Shown here one piece after another: positions 33,594-41,490 of a stretch of 56,353 nucleotides of DNA. Each line of letters opens with the position of its first letter. Position 1 is the stretch's first letter. The position numbers were made by a program, and so were the translations under genes. The notes under the pieces are model-generated. The model made no database searches. It saw only the letters and a program-made list of their open reading frames with translations, and was not told the origin of the DNA. Source of the DNA: Bacillota bacterium (GTDB lineage Bacteria; Bacillota; Sulfobacillia; Symbiobacteriales; Symbiobacteriaceae); contig JAMNXV010000013.1 in assembly GCA_023623185.1 (NCBI GenBank), forward strand, positions 1-56,353. The letters run 5' to 3'.

Positions 33594-34262
33594 GTGATTC
33601 AGCTCTACGAGGTAACAAAGACCTATCAGACCCGAGCCCAGCGCGTCGTGGCCGTGGCGCCGCTCAGCGGCCGCATCGCGCGCGGCGAGTTCGTAATTGT
33701 GACGGGCCGTTCCGGGGCAGGCAAGTCGACCTTGCTCTCGCTGATGGGCGGGCTGACCCGGCCGGATGAGGGCAGGGTCACCGTGATGGATCAGGATCTC
33801 TGGGCGCTCTCGGACGCGGAGCGCGCCCGTTTCCGCGCCCGGCACATCGGCTTCGTGTTCCAGTTCGCCAGCCTGATTCCGACGCTCACCGTGCTGGAGA
33901 ACCTGCTGGTGCCTGCCTCCTTCCTGCCCCCGGGGGAGGGGGGCGACCGAAAGCGGGCCCTGGAGCTTCTGGAGCGGGTCGGGCTCCCCGATTGCGCCGA
34001 CCGGCTGCCGTGGCAGCTCTCCGGCGGGCAGCAGAAGCGGGTGGCCGTGGCCAGGGCCCTGCTGAACCGGCCGGAGCTGCTCCTGGCCGACGAGCCGACG
34101 GCCGACCTGGATGAGGAGACGGAGCGGGCCATCGTCGACCTCTTCCTCGAGGAGAACCGTGCCGGCACCACCGTGGTGATGGTGACGCACAGCACTGAAC
34201 TGGTCCCGCTGGCCAGCCGCCACCTGATCCTGAGCCAGGGGCAGGTGCACCTTGCGTCCTGA
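33594..34262 (+). CDS. ABC transporter ATP-binding protein (MacB/LolD type)
   Basis: A 222-aa ATPase. Walker A is TGRSGAGKSTLL, the Q-loop is in GFVFQFASLIPTLT, the signature is LSGGQQKRVAVARAL, Walker B is LLLADEPTADLD, and the switch His is in VMVTHSTEL. GFVFQ...LIPTLTVLEN is typical of LolD/MacB ATPases that drive mechanotransmission rather than bulk transport. GTG 33594 has GAGGAGGAAG upstream. It lies between the two permeases and overlaps the second by 11 bases. Confidence 0.9.
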   Translation: MIQLYEVTKTYQTRAQRVVAVAPLSGRIARGEFVIVTGRSGAGKSTLLSLMGGLTRPDEGRVTVMDQDLWALSDAERARFRARHIGFVFQFASLIPTLTVLENLLVPASFLPPGEGGDRKRALELLERVGLPDCADRLPWQLSGGQQKRVAVARALLNRPELLLADEPTADLDEETERAIVDLFLEENRAGTTVVMVTHSTELVPLASRHLILSQGQVHLAS

Positions 34263-35172
34263 CATTCGACCGCCCGGGATGCGCGACCTGATCTGGGCGG
34301 GGCTGCGCCGCTCCCCGGGGCAGGCGGTCGCCGGCCTGCTGGCCGGCGTCCTGGCCGCACTGGCCCTGGTGGGCGGACTCAGCCTCTTCCAGGGGATGGC
34401 GCGCATGCTGGAGCGGGACCTGGAACAGCTCGGCGCGGACATGGTGCTGGCCCTGCCGGAGCACAGGCCGCTTGTGGAGCAGTGGCTGGCGACGGGCACC
34501 ACCGATCCCATTCCGGCCACCATCGACGTGGCCGAGTGGCAGAGGGGCATCGACAACGCGCTGATTCTCGGGCTGATCGGGGTGGAGGCGGTGGATCTTT
34601 CCGCCGGGGGCCGGGGCGTGCCGGCCGGCGAGCGTGCGTCGGTCCTTGTGATGCGGCTGGAGTTCTGGGATTCGGCGATGATGGCCCGCGCGGCCCTGGC
34701 GGACGTGCTGCCGGAGGCCGACGCTGTGGTCGGCGAGCAGGCGACGCGCCATGTGCTGACGGACCTGCAGCCGTTGGTGCGCCACCTGGGCCGGGCGGCG
34801 GCCGTGGCGGCCCTGGGGTCGGCGCTGGTTTCGGGTCTCCTGGCCTCCATCCGGGTAGGCCAGCGGCGGGCGGAGCTGGGCATGCTGCGCGCCATGGGCG
34901 CCACCCGGGGGTATCTGGTGGCTCTGACGCTGGGGGAGACGGCCGCCCTGGCCCTGGGCGGCAGCCTGATCGGCGGCCTGCTGGCCGCCGGGGCGCTCTG
35001 GCTTATCCCGGCCACGGGGGAAGCGCTGCGGCACCTGGGCATCGCAGTGGTGCTCTCGCTGGTCGTCCTGGCGGCTGCGGCGATCACCCTGCTGTCGTCC
35101 GCGGCCTCCCTGCCCCCGGCCCTGCAGGCAGCCTGGCTGGACCCCCTGGAGGCGGTCCGGCGCCATCGGTGA
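34252..35172 (+). CDS. Second FtsX-like ABC transporter permease
   Basis: A 306-aa permease, shorter than the first. It has an N-terminal membrane segment (VAGLLAGVLAALALVGGLSL), an outside domain, and three C-terminal membrane segments with GQRRAELGMLRAMGATRGYL as coupling motif. The two permeases probably form a heterodimer with the shared ATPase. The TTG start at 34252 overlaps the ATPase gene; no better start is visible. A terminator follows at 35213. Confidence 0.85.
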   Translation: MRPDIRPPGMRDLIWAGLRRSPGQAVAGLLAGVLAALALVGGLSLFQGMARMLERDLEQLGADMVLALPEHRPLVEQWLATGTTDPIPATIDVAEWQRGIDNALILGLIGVEAVDLSAGGRGVPAGERASVLVMRLEFWDSAMMARAALADVLPEADAVVGEQATRHVLTDLQPLVRHLGRAAAVAALGSALVSGLLASIRVGQRRAELGMLRAMGATRGYLVALTLGETAALALGGSLIGGLLAAGALWLIPATGEALRHLGIAVVLSLVVLAAAAITLLSSAASLPPALQAAWLDPLEAVRRHR

Positions 35173-35212
35173 GTGCGGCGCGTGTGGTTTGGTCGGTACC
35201 GTGAGTGTGCAG

Positions 35213-35234
35213 CCCGCGGCTTTGCTGCCGCGGG
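35213..35234 (+). terminator. Terminator of the DUF4418-ABC operon
   Basis: The stem CCCGCGGC / GCCGCGGG with loop TTTGCT, then TGTCTGCTCTTT. Confidence 0.75.
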
Positions 35235-35274
35235 TGTCTGCTCTTTCCGGGGCAGCGCCGTTCGACCACGCACC

Positions 35275-36291
35275 TTAACCCCTGGCGGAGGCCCTCCGGT
35301 ACCACTCTGCCCGCTGTTCGAGAAAACGGATGACGTGCCAACGCTCCTCTCTCATGCCTTTGAAGCGGAGACGATGGCCCAGCGCGCGCACGATTCCTTG
35401 ACAACTCAGGTCTTTGGCCCAGAGGGGGATCACTTCAATGCCCTTCTCCTGGCACAGTCCCCGCTTGATGAGGTCCCGTTTCCGCCGTGCGTGGAACTCC
35501 TCGACGCTGGGGTAGCGTTCGGTTGGGCCCGCGTGCTGGTTTCCCTGAAACTCCACGCCGAGTTTGTGTGCCGTAGCGTACACATCGATCTGGAGCCGCC
35601 CACCGGTCTCGATGTTGTCGACACCGGTTATTTCTGCATTTTCGATAATCTCCACTCCGGGGAACAGCTCCCGAATCATGCGCGCGAGGATGTATTGGCC
35701 CTGCGAATAGCCGGGGGTATTCCTGGCGACCCGCAGACCGCGCTCCAGTTCACGCAGTTCCTGCGCACGCCCGATCGCGTGCGGGTTCGCTCCGCGAACC
35801 GAGTAGACCACGCGCCGCGCCTTGCGCTGCGGCCCGCCCACCAGCCACCGGTGCGCGAGCAACTGCCTGACGTGCTTGCTCAGGGTGTCCTGGCTGTACC
35901 CCGTGGCCCTTCGCAGGTCCCGGTACTCAAACCTGCCGCGCATGCGGAATATGAGCCCCCACGTCCAGCAGGCTCCCCGGGGGAGACGGTGGTCGAACAG
36001 GATGTCCGACGGCAGGACCAGGCGGGGCCCGGCCTCAGGCTGGACGACCTGGCAGCGGACGACCCGAAGGCTCACCCGCTCATATACGAGCCATCCGTGC
36101 CGGGACAGCACGGCCAGGTACTTGTGCAGGCTCGGGAGGCTGATGCCCGCGCCGCTGTACAGCTCCTTCAGCGTGAACTCGCTCCGGAGGTGCGTCAGGG
36201 CGGAAATGTAGCACCAGACCAGCTTGGCGCCTTCGGGTATCGCACGATCGGCCCAGAGGCGATCCGGAACCGTGACGAGCCGCAAACGCAT
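35275..36291 (-). CDS. Predicted winged-helix plus PD-(D/E)XK nuclease fusion
   Basis: A 338-aa protein in three parts. Residues 20-85 form a winged-helix segment (LYSGAGISLPSLHKYLAVLS, then HGWLVYERV). About 105-170 look like a second one (LRRATGYSQDTLSKHVRQLL, then HRWLVGG). The C-terminal domain reads as a VSR/DUF559-like PD-(D/E)XK nuclease: RLQIDVYATAHKLGVEFQGN with the Asp and Glu-x-Gln, then RRKRDLIKRGLCQEKGIEVI. The start ATG 36291 is chosen by domain content; the frame stays open upstream through decayed repeats. The gene is single and next to repeat arrays. A defence or mobile-element nuclease is possible, but the function is inferred from motifs only. Confidence 0.6.
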   Translation of the reverse strand: MRLRLVTVPDRLWADRAIPEGAKLVWCYISALTHLRSEFTLKELYSGAGISLPSLHKYLAVLSRHGWLVYERVSLRVVRCQVVQPEAGPRLVLPSDILFDHRLPRGACWTWGLIFRMRGRFEYRDLRRATGYSQDTLSKHVRQLLAHRWLVGGPQRKARRVVYSVRGANPHAIGRAQELRELERGLRVARNTPGYSQGQYILARMIRELFPGVEIIENAEITGVDNIETGGRLQIDVYATAHKLGVEFQGNQHAGPTERYPSVEEFHARRKRDLIKRGLCQEKGIEVIPLWAKDLSCQGIVRALGHRLRFKGMREERWHVIRFLEQRAEWYRRASARG

Positions 36292-36359
36292 GCCGATCAC
36301 CAGGAGGGAATATTCGCCAGATCTGGTGCGAATTCCTTCTGCGTTTCGAGCGCGTGTTC

Positions 36360-36760
36360 GATTTTCCGGCGCTGTGTTCGGGCTGATTTTGCTCAACTGT
36401 TGATTATCTGTGCGATCATCGTGTCCAGGTTCCAACCGCTTACTGTGTTCCTTCGCGACCGGCCGAATTTCGTGTTCCTGTTCGGCGCGAAACTGGAAAA
36501 CCCGCGGATGCCGCCACGGCGATGTGTTGTTCAAGCTCCGTTTGTGTCGCCCTGAAAGCGCGCGGTGCCGGTGTTCGGGTGTTGCGCAGCGACAGAATGT
36601 TGCCGGTAACCTGGCCGGTGAGCCCGTGTCGGCGCCGGTGTATGTTGGGTCGCCGTTGCAACCGTCCGGATTCGACTTCCTCGGTTCGAGCCAACTCGAA
36701 AACCAACGGACGCGACCACCTCGGTGCGTCTCGAAGCCCGGTTTCGCGTCGGCCTTCAAA
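36360..36760 (+). repeat. Decayed copies of the intergenic repeat family
   Basis: The cores AACTGGAAAAC (36491) and AACTCGAAAAC (36693) are 202 bp apart, with TTTCGTGTTCC before the first. This matches the spacing and orientation of arrays 1 and 2 but is much more diverged. The area upstream of the nuclease gene (36292-36913) has no other gene I can support. It is less GC-rich than the rest (for example TTTTGCTCAACTGTTGATTA). Confidence 0.5.
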
Positions 36761-36866
36761 GCTTCCCATTCGACCTGGCAGACGCCGTCTGAGGACCCCA
36801 CGCGCGTCGGTTCCACCGGCTACAAGAACTCGTCCGCTTCGCGATCCTGTACGCAAACGATCAAAA

Positions 36867-36906
36867 ACAGAATCGGGGCTGCCCCGGCAGATTGGGCGAG
36901 CCCCGC
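36867..36906 (-). terminator. Terminator of the 36-residue peptide gene
   Basis: On the minus strand, GCGGGGCT pairs with AGCCCCG across a looped-out stretch, then ATTCTGTTTTTG. It lies 8 bases beyond the small gene's stop and forms the right boundary of the decayed repeats. Confidence 0.7.
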
Positions 36907-36913
36907 TGTTTCA

Positions 36914-37024
36914 TCAAATACCGTACTTGGACCATCCCCACGGCAGGATCTTGAAATAGTAACTGGGGATGAACTTCGAAAATCCGGAGAGCTTGGTGGC
37001 CGGAAACTTGGACCCGTAGAACAT
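36914..37024 (-). CDS. 36-residue cationic, aromatic small protein
   Basis: A complete small gene: AAGGAGG, 9 bases, ATG, 36 codons, TGA, then an intrinsic terminator. The product begins MFYGSKFPATKL and ends LPWGWSKYGI. It has five Lys, no Asp or Glu, and ten Phe/Tyr plus two Trp. No leader peptide or cleavage motif is visible. Composition recalls leaderless bacteriocins or other membrane-active peptides, but a spore or structural peptide is just as possible. It lies downstream of the YyaL-type gene, beyond a hairpin at about 37094-37117, and may be transcribed with it or on its own. Confidence 0.6.
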   Translation of the reverse strand: MFYGSKFPATKLSGFSKFIPSYYFKILPWGWSKYGI

Positions 37025-37093
37025 GTGGGGCCACCTCCTTCACGGGGCGTCGGCAGGATGCGCCATTGCAGTTTATGCTCCCACCCACCCGGT

Positions 37094-37117
37094 GGTCACC
37101 GCGGCAGGATGACCGCG
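37094..37117 (-). terminator. Hairpin after the YyaL-type gene
   Basis: The stem CACCGCGG / CCGCGGTG with an 8-base loop, just beyond the stop codon. There is no T-run, so some read-through into the small peptide gene is possible. Confidence 0.45.
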
Positions 37118-37129
37118 GTGCGAGTCTGA

Positions 37130-39178
37130 TCAGGGTCCGAGGTGGCGCGCGAGTTCGTCCCAGGCTGTCGCCGGCGGGGAGCACGTGAAGTTGCGGCAGA
37201 CGTAGGCGGTGGGGCCGTTCGCGGCGCTCTTCCCGGCCCAGATGGGCGCGTCGTCCCGAGGCCCCGGGATGCAGGTCAGGACCAGGTTCGGCTCGTACCG
37301 ACGCCCCAGCTCTGCCAGCCAGACCTCTGGCGCGTCGCCGACCAGCGTCACCTCGGTGGGGCTGCTCAGGTAGAGGTCGAGGGCCTGCAGCAGGGTGGCC
37401 ATGCCGCCGGGGGCCCGGGCCATCAGGTCGCGGTGAGCGCGGAAGACGGCCTCGGCCACCTGGCGGAACTGGTCATCGCGGCGGTAAGGCTGCAGCCGGA
37501 GCAGGTTCATAACGGCCACGGCGGCGCCCGACGGCACCGATGCGTCCATGATGTCGCGGGGACGGTGAATCAGTGGCTCGGCCCCCGTCTGCGTCAGGTG
37601 GAACGAGCCATTGCCGTCGTAGAAGCGGCGCAGCGTCTCCTCGGTCAGCCGCAAAGCTTCCTGCAGGTAGCGCTCGTCGAAGGAGGCCTCGTACAGGTCA
37701 ATCAGGCCGGCGGCCATGCAGGCGTGATCCTCAAGGTAGCCGGGGATGCCAGCCTGGCCGTCCTTGTACCTGCGCAGTAGCGCGCCCTGGCCGTCGGCGA
37801 GGTGCGCAAGCACGAACTCGGCCGCGCGGCGGGCGGCCTCCGTGTACTCCGGCCGCCTGAGGGCCCGGCCGGCCCTGGCCATGGCAGAGATCATCAGACC
37901 GTTCCAGCCGGTGAGGATCTTCTCGTCCCGGAACGGCGGCACGCGCAGGGCCCGTGCGGTCAGCAACCGGCGCCGGCCCTCGGCCAGCTGGCGCTCCACC
38001 TCCTCCAGAGGGAGGTTCAAGCTGGCTGCCAGGACCTCGGCGGGCTCGGCGATGTGCAGCACTGTCTTGCCGGTCCGCTCGAAGTTCCCCGCCTCCGTCA
38101 CGCCATAGTGGCGGCAGAGAAGCGCGCCCAGGTCAGGGCCGAGGATGGCGATCACGTCCTGCCGGTCCCAGACGAAGTACCGGCCCTCCTCGCCCTCGGA
38201 GTCGGCGTCGGTGGCGCTGAAGAAGCCGCCATCGGGGTGGGTCATGTCCCGGATGACGTAGTCCAGGGTCTCCTCCACGATGCGCCGGAAGAGAGGCTCG
38301 CCGGTGGCCTGCCAGGCCGAGAGGTAGAGGGGGGGCAACAGCGCGTTGTCGTAGAGCATCTTCTCGAAGTGGGGCACGGCCCAGCGGGCGTCCACGGAGT
38401 AGCGGTGGAACCCGCCGCCCAACTGATCGTAGATGCCCCCTTCGGCCATCTTGCGCAGCGTGAGCGTGACGAGGCTCAGGAAGAGGTCGTCTCCGGTGGC
38501 CTTCCAGTGGCGCAGCATCAGCTCCAGGGCTGCTGCATTGGGGAACTTGGGCGCGTCGCCGAAGCCGCCGTGCTTCCGGTCGACGCGTTCGGCCATGGCG
38601 CGGGCCGCATCGGCGATGAGCCGGCGGTCGGGAACCGGACCGGTGGGGGGAGGCACGGCGTCCATCTGGACGATGCCCTGGGTCCAGTTCTCGGCAACCT
38701 GTTCGACCTCGCCGCGCTTCTCCTGCCAGGCCCGGGCGAGCGCGAGGAGCACCTGCCGGAAGCCCGGCCGGCCGTAACGCTCGGCGGGCGGGAAATAGGT
38801 GCCGACGTAGAAAGGCTTCTGGTCAGGGGTAAGCCAGACGGAGAGCGGCCAGCCCCCGGAGCGGGTGACCAGCTGGCAGATGGTCTGGTAGACGTCGTCG
38901 AGATCTGGCCGTTCCTCCCGGTCTACCTTGATGCAGACGAAGTGCCGGTTCATGATGTCGGCGATCTCCGGGTCGTCGAAGGATTCTCGTTCCATCACGT
39001 GGCACCAGTGGCAGCTGCTGTAACCAATGCTCAGGAAGATGGGTTTGTCGTCCCGTTTGGCCCTTTCCAGGGCTTCAGTCCCCCACGGGTACCAGTCGAC
39101 GGGATTGTACGCGTGCTGCTGGAGATACGGCGAGGCCTCATGAATGAGGCGGTTGGGCTTGGCGGTCAGGGCGATCAT
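37130..39178 (-). CDS. yyaL: YyaL/SSP411-type protein: thioredoxin-like domain plus (alpha/alpha)6 barrel
   Basis: A 682-aa protein conserved from bacteria to mammals (DUF255 plus a glycosidase-like barrel). The N terminus [21 protein letters not shown] is diagnostic. The thioredoxin-like motif is [14 protein letters not shown], with CxxC, followed by [11 protein letters not shown] and [12 protein letters not shown]. The rest forms an alpha/alpha barrel resembling N-acylglucosamine 2-epimerase. The enzymatic role is not established. ATG 39178 sits against GAGGGGG, a short spacing. It is a single gene, possibly with the small peptide gene behind it. Confidence 0.85.
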   Translation of the reverse strand: MIALTAKPNRLIHEASPYLQQHAYNPVDWYPWGTEALERAKRDDKPIFLSIGYSSCHWCHVMERESFDDPEIADIMNRHFVCIKVDREERPDLDDVYQTICQLVTRSGGWPLSVWLTPDQKPFYVGTYFPPAERYGRPGFRQVLLALARAWQEKRGEVEQVAENWTQGIVQMDAVPPPTGPVPDRRLIADAARAMAERVDRKHGGFGDAPKFPNAAALELMLRHWKATGDDLFLSLVTLTLRKMAEGGIYDQLGGGFHRYSVDARWAVPHFEKMLYDNALLPPLYLSAWQATGEPLFRRIVEETLDYVIRDMTHPDGGFFSATDADSEGEEGRYFVWDRQDVIAILGPDLGALLCRHYGVTEAGNFERTGKTVLHIAEPAEVLAASLNLPLEEVERQLAEGRRRLLTARALRVPPFRDEKILTGWNGLMISAMARAGRALRRPEYTEAARRAAEFVLAHLADGQGALLRRYKDGQAGIPGYLEDHACMAAGLIDLYEASFDERYLQEALRLTEETLRRFYDGNGSFHLTQTGAEPLIHRPRDIMDASVPSGAAVAVMNLLRLQPYRRDDQFRQVAEAVFRAHRDLMARAPGGMATLLQALDLYLSSPTEVTLVGDAPEVWLAELGRRYEPNLVLTCIPGPRDDAPIWAGKSAANGPTAYVCRNFTCSPPATAWDELARHLGP

Positions 39179-39194
39179 ACCCCCTCGTTGAGCG

Positions 39195-39265
39195 GTGGGC
39201 GGCGGGAAGTGAGATCTGAGCCGTGGGAAGTGTGAAGTGGGAAGTGGGAAGCGGCGTGTGAGATG
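39195..39265. repeat. Short GGGAAGTG repeats and low-complexity sequence upstream of yyaL
   Basis: The octamer GGGAAGTG occurs four times within about 45 bases (around 39207-39250), with related GTGAAGTG. The stretch 39266-39480 shows a large hairpin (39395-39428, stem GGCAGTGGCGG) and otherwise nothing gene-like. Confidence 0.55.
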
Positions 39266-39479
39266 CGGTGGTCAGCCGTTCGCAGTGTGCAATACGCCGC
39301 GCACGGGTCTGTCGGTAGCCCTTTAGACGAAAAAATGAGGCCAGTCGGTATTGGATTCCCTTGTCTGGTGTTCCAGTAAATAGAACCCGTTCGTGGCAGT
39401 GGCGGACGCCGGGAGCGCCGCCACTGCCGCTCCTATTCTGTGCAGCGGTACAAGAGCATCATCCATGGTCCACGTTGGG

Positions 39480-40038
39480 GCGGTGGTCGCGCACCGAGGG
39501 TGACGGTGTTGTGGGAGGGGAGTGGGCACGAAGCCGCCACAGCAACGCGGCCGCTGCAGTTCACATAACGCAGCAGGCTGGCTACGTACAGCCATCTCAA
39601 CCGACCGTGCGACGTGCACCCGGAGGGTTTCGACTTCTGCAGCGACGCGGAAAGTGAAAAAGGACCGGTTCGGTGATGGAACACGGCCCCGTTACCCCCG
39701 CTCAGCTGCCCACGGCGGGCGTTTGACCCTTGCGTAGTGGCCCGAAGTTTACATAACGCACCTTCTGAGTCGGCCACTCATGGCCATCTCAGCAGACCGG
39801 CCGTCCCGCATCCGGCGGTTTTCGACTTCTGCGGCGACGCGGAAAGTGCAAAGGGGCCGGTTCGGCGATGGAGCCAAGCCCCGTTACCCCCGCTCAGCTG
39901 CCCACGGCGGGCGTTTGACCCTTACGAAGTGGCCTGGAGTTTACATAATGCACCTGCTGAGTTGGCCACTCAAGGCCATCTCAGCAGACCGGCCATCCCG
40001 CATCCGGAGGTTTTCGACTTCCGCGGAGACGCCGACGT
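39480..40038 (-). repeat. Tandem array 3 of the intergenic repeat family, reverse orientation, 192-bp period
   Basis: Read on the minus strand, the core GAAGTCGAAAACC recurs with exact 192-bp spacing (plus-strand CGACTT at 39631, 39823 and 40015). Each unit has CACTTTCCGCGTCGC before the core, a hairpin like GGCCATGAGTGGCC after it, then GCGTTATGTAAACTTC and a GTGGGCAGCTGAGCGGGGGTAA block. The two complete units are almost identical, implying recent duplication. On the minus strand the array starts directly after a T7 terminator. Its far end contains ACACCAGAC (near 39363-39371), as at the end of array 1. No gene is visible. Confidence 0.85.
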
Positions 40039-40066
40039 AAAAAAAGGCCGGCGAATGCAACCGGCC
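40039..40066 (-). terminator. Intrinsic terminator at the head of array 3
   Basis: On the minus strand the stem GGCCGG / CCGGCC is followed by seven T. No minus-strand gene lies upstream before 41256, so its client transcript is unclear. Confidence 0.65.
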
Positions 40067-40219
40067 TGCATCCTCGGGCGTGGCTGGCGGGCGCATCCCA
40101 GACCGGCTCTGCGCCGGTGAAGCTGATTGTTGGCCCATTAACGCGCGTCCGCTTACGCCCACGTATGCGCGCGCCTTCGCCACCTGCCCCCCGCCATTCA
40201 CCGAGTCCGTTCCCCGCGG

Positions 40220-40227
40220 CATACCAT
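40220..40227 (+). promoter_or_regulatory. Possible sporulation sigma (E/G-type) -10 before cwlJ
   Basis: CATACCAT is close to the CATACAAT-type -10 used by sporulation sigma factors. No convincing -35 is seen. cwlJ is sporulation-controlled in Bacillus, which makes the match plausible. Confidence 0.3.
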
Positions 40228-40260
40228 AATACACACGCCCACGGGGAGGAGGGGAATGCC

Positions 40261-40704
40261 ATAAGCCGCATCAAGACCACACGAGAGGACCTGGAACTGA
40301 TGGCGCGGTTGATGCGGGCGGAGGCCGAGGGCGAAGGCGATCTGGGCATGCTCATGGTCGGAAATGTGATCACGAACCGCATCTTCGCCAACTGCGCCGA
40401 GTTTCAGGGGTTGCGCTCGGTGCGGGACCTGATCAATCGCGATCTGGCGACGCAGTGCGCAACGGGGTTTGAAGCGGTGTGCAAGCCCTACTTCTGGCAG
40501 GGCGCTCGTGAGCGCGACATTCGTCTGGCGGAGCGGAACGCCAGGGGTGAACGGCAGCATCCGGCCACGCATGCGCTCTGGTTCTTCCGGCCGCCGGGCC
40601 AGGCGTGTCCCGCCACCTGGTGGGGCAGGCCACTGGTCGGCCAGTATAAGAACCACTGTTTCTACCTGGCGGATCCCCAGGTGTGCCCACGAGTCTTTTC
40701 GTAG
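40261..40704 (+). CDS. cwlJ: Spore cortex-lytic enzyme CwlJ, apparent ATA start
   Basis: A 147-aa cell-wall hydrolase (Hydrolase_2 fold) needed for cortex breakdown during germination. LMARLMRAEAEGEGDLGMLM holds the catalytic Glu, and VGNVITNRIFANC, GFEAVCKPYFWQ and HALWFFRPPGQACPATWW follow, very similar to Bacillus CwlJ along the whole length. The homologous N terminus begins at codon ATA 40261, which sits 6 bases after GGGGAGGAGGGG. The only ATG nearby (40256) is out of frame and stops after two codons. Either ATA is used or one base has been lost. gerQ follows, as expected. Confidence 0.85.
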   Translation: MSRIKTTREDLELMARLMRAEAEGEGDLGMLMVGNVITNRIFANCAEFQGLRSVRDLINRDLATQCATGFEAVCKPYFWQGARERDIRLAERNARGERQHPATHALWFFRPPGQACPATWWGRPLVGQYKNHCFYLADPQVCPRVFS

Positions 40705-40719
40705 GTGAGGAGGATTGTT

Positions 40720-41133
40720 CTGAGCGGAATGATGCCGATGGGCGGAATGGGTCAGATGGGTCAACCGATGATGCCCTACGGGCGGCCGGGCTGGCCGATG
40801 GCACCGCAGATGATGATGCCGCAGGGCCCGCCCCCCGAGCTGATCTTCGGCGGCCAGGTAGCCTTGCCGCAGGAGCAGAGCTACCTGGAGAACATCCTGC
40901 GGATGAACCGCGGCAAGATGGCGACCATCTACACCACCAACGACAACAACCCGGAATGGGCCGCCAGGGTGTTCAGAGGCGAGGTGGAAAACGCGGCGCG
41001 CGATCACGTCGTGCTGAGCGATCCGCAGACGGGTATGCGCTATGTCATCCTCATGGTGAACATCGACTACCTCACGTTCGATGAGCCGCTGCGCTACCAG
41101 GAAGAGATTTATCGCCCTCCGGGCGGGTACTGA
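40720..41133 (+). CDS. gerQ: Spore coat protein GerQ
   Basis: A 137-aa spore coat protein that places CwlJ in the coat. The N-terminal third is rich in Met, Gly and Pro (MMPMGGMGQMGQPMMPYG). The conserved C-terminal domain reads QSYLENILRMNRGKMATIYT, then ARDHVVLSDPQTGMRYVILM and NIDYLTFDEPLRYQ. The start is uncertain: CTG 40720 has ideal spacing (6 bases) from GGAGG, ATG 40729 is rather far at 15 bases, and GTG 40705 overlaps the binding site. It lies 15 bases after cwlJ and is co-transcribed with it. Confidence 0.88.
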   Translation: MSGMMPMGGMGQMGQPMMPYGRPGWPMAPQMMMPQGPPPELIFGGQVALPQEQSYLENILRMNRGKMATIYTTNDNNPEWAARVFRGEVENAARDHVVLSDPQTGMRYVILMVNIDYLTFDEPLRYQEEIYRPPGGY

Positions 41134-41156
41134 AGCGAAGGAACCGACAAACGTCC

Positions 41157-41191
41157 AGCGGGCACCCCCGGGGTGGTGGGGGGTGCCCGCT
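41157..41191 (+). terminator. Terminator of the cwlJ-gerQ operon
   Basis: A 13-bp stem, AGCGGGCACCCCC / GGGGGTGCCCGCT. A second smaller hairpin, GTTATGC / GCATAAC, follows at about 41199-41220. Confidence 0.75.
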
Positions 41192-41255
41192 GTGTTCCGT
41201 TATGCTCCGATAAGCATAACGCTTGCTCACATCATACTACGGCAGATGAGCCCGG

Positions 41256-41474
41256 TCAAGGTCCGTGAAGGTTGAGCTGTTCCCGGACCAGCGCGCGCTG
41301 CTTTTGGAGCAACGCGATAGCCTCCCCGCTGATCTCGTCCAGGTTCTCGTAGAGCTCCCTGGCCTCACGGGGATCGGCCTCCGCGCCGGACATGATCTGC
41401 TCGACGACCTCCCGCCGCTCATGACCGAGCCGGCGCAGCTCCTCGCCGATCTGTTCCAGCCGGTCCCAGCCCAT
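41256..41474 (-). CDS. Small hypothetical coiled-coil protein
   Basis: A 72-aa, strongly charged helical protein starting MGWDRLEQIGEELRRLG. Heptads run through most of the length, so a short helical hairpin or coiled coil is likely. The ATG has GGAGGAGGG upstream. It follows the Dps-like gene by 16 bases on the same strand and is probably co-transcribed. No known family. Confidence 0.6.
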   Translation of the reverse strand: MGWDRLEQIGEELRRLGHERREVVEQIMSGAEADPREARELYENLDEISGEAIALLQKQRALVREQLNLHGP

Positions 41475-41490
41475 CGGGTTCCCTCCTCCG

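Noticed and set aside
36410-37129. A 239-codon plus-strand frame between the nuclease and YyaL genes
   Set aside because: It begins in decayed repeat sequence, crosses a terminator and runs opposite the small peptide gene; no domain is visible.
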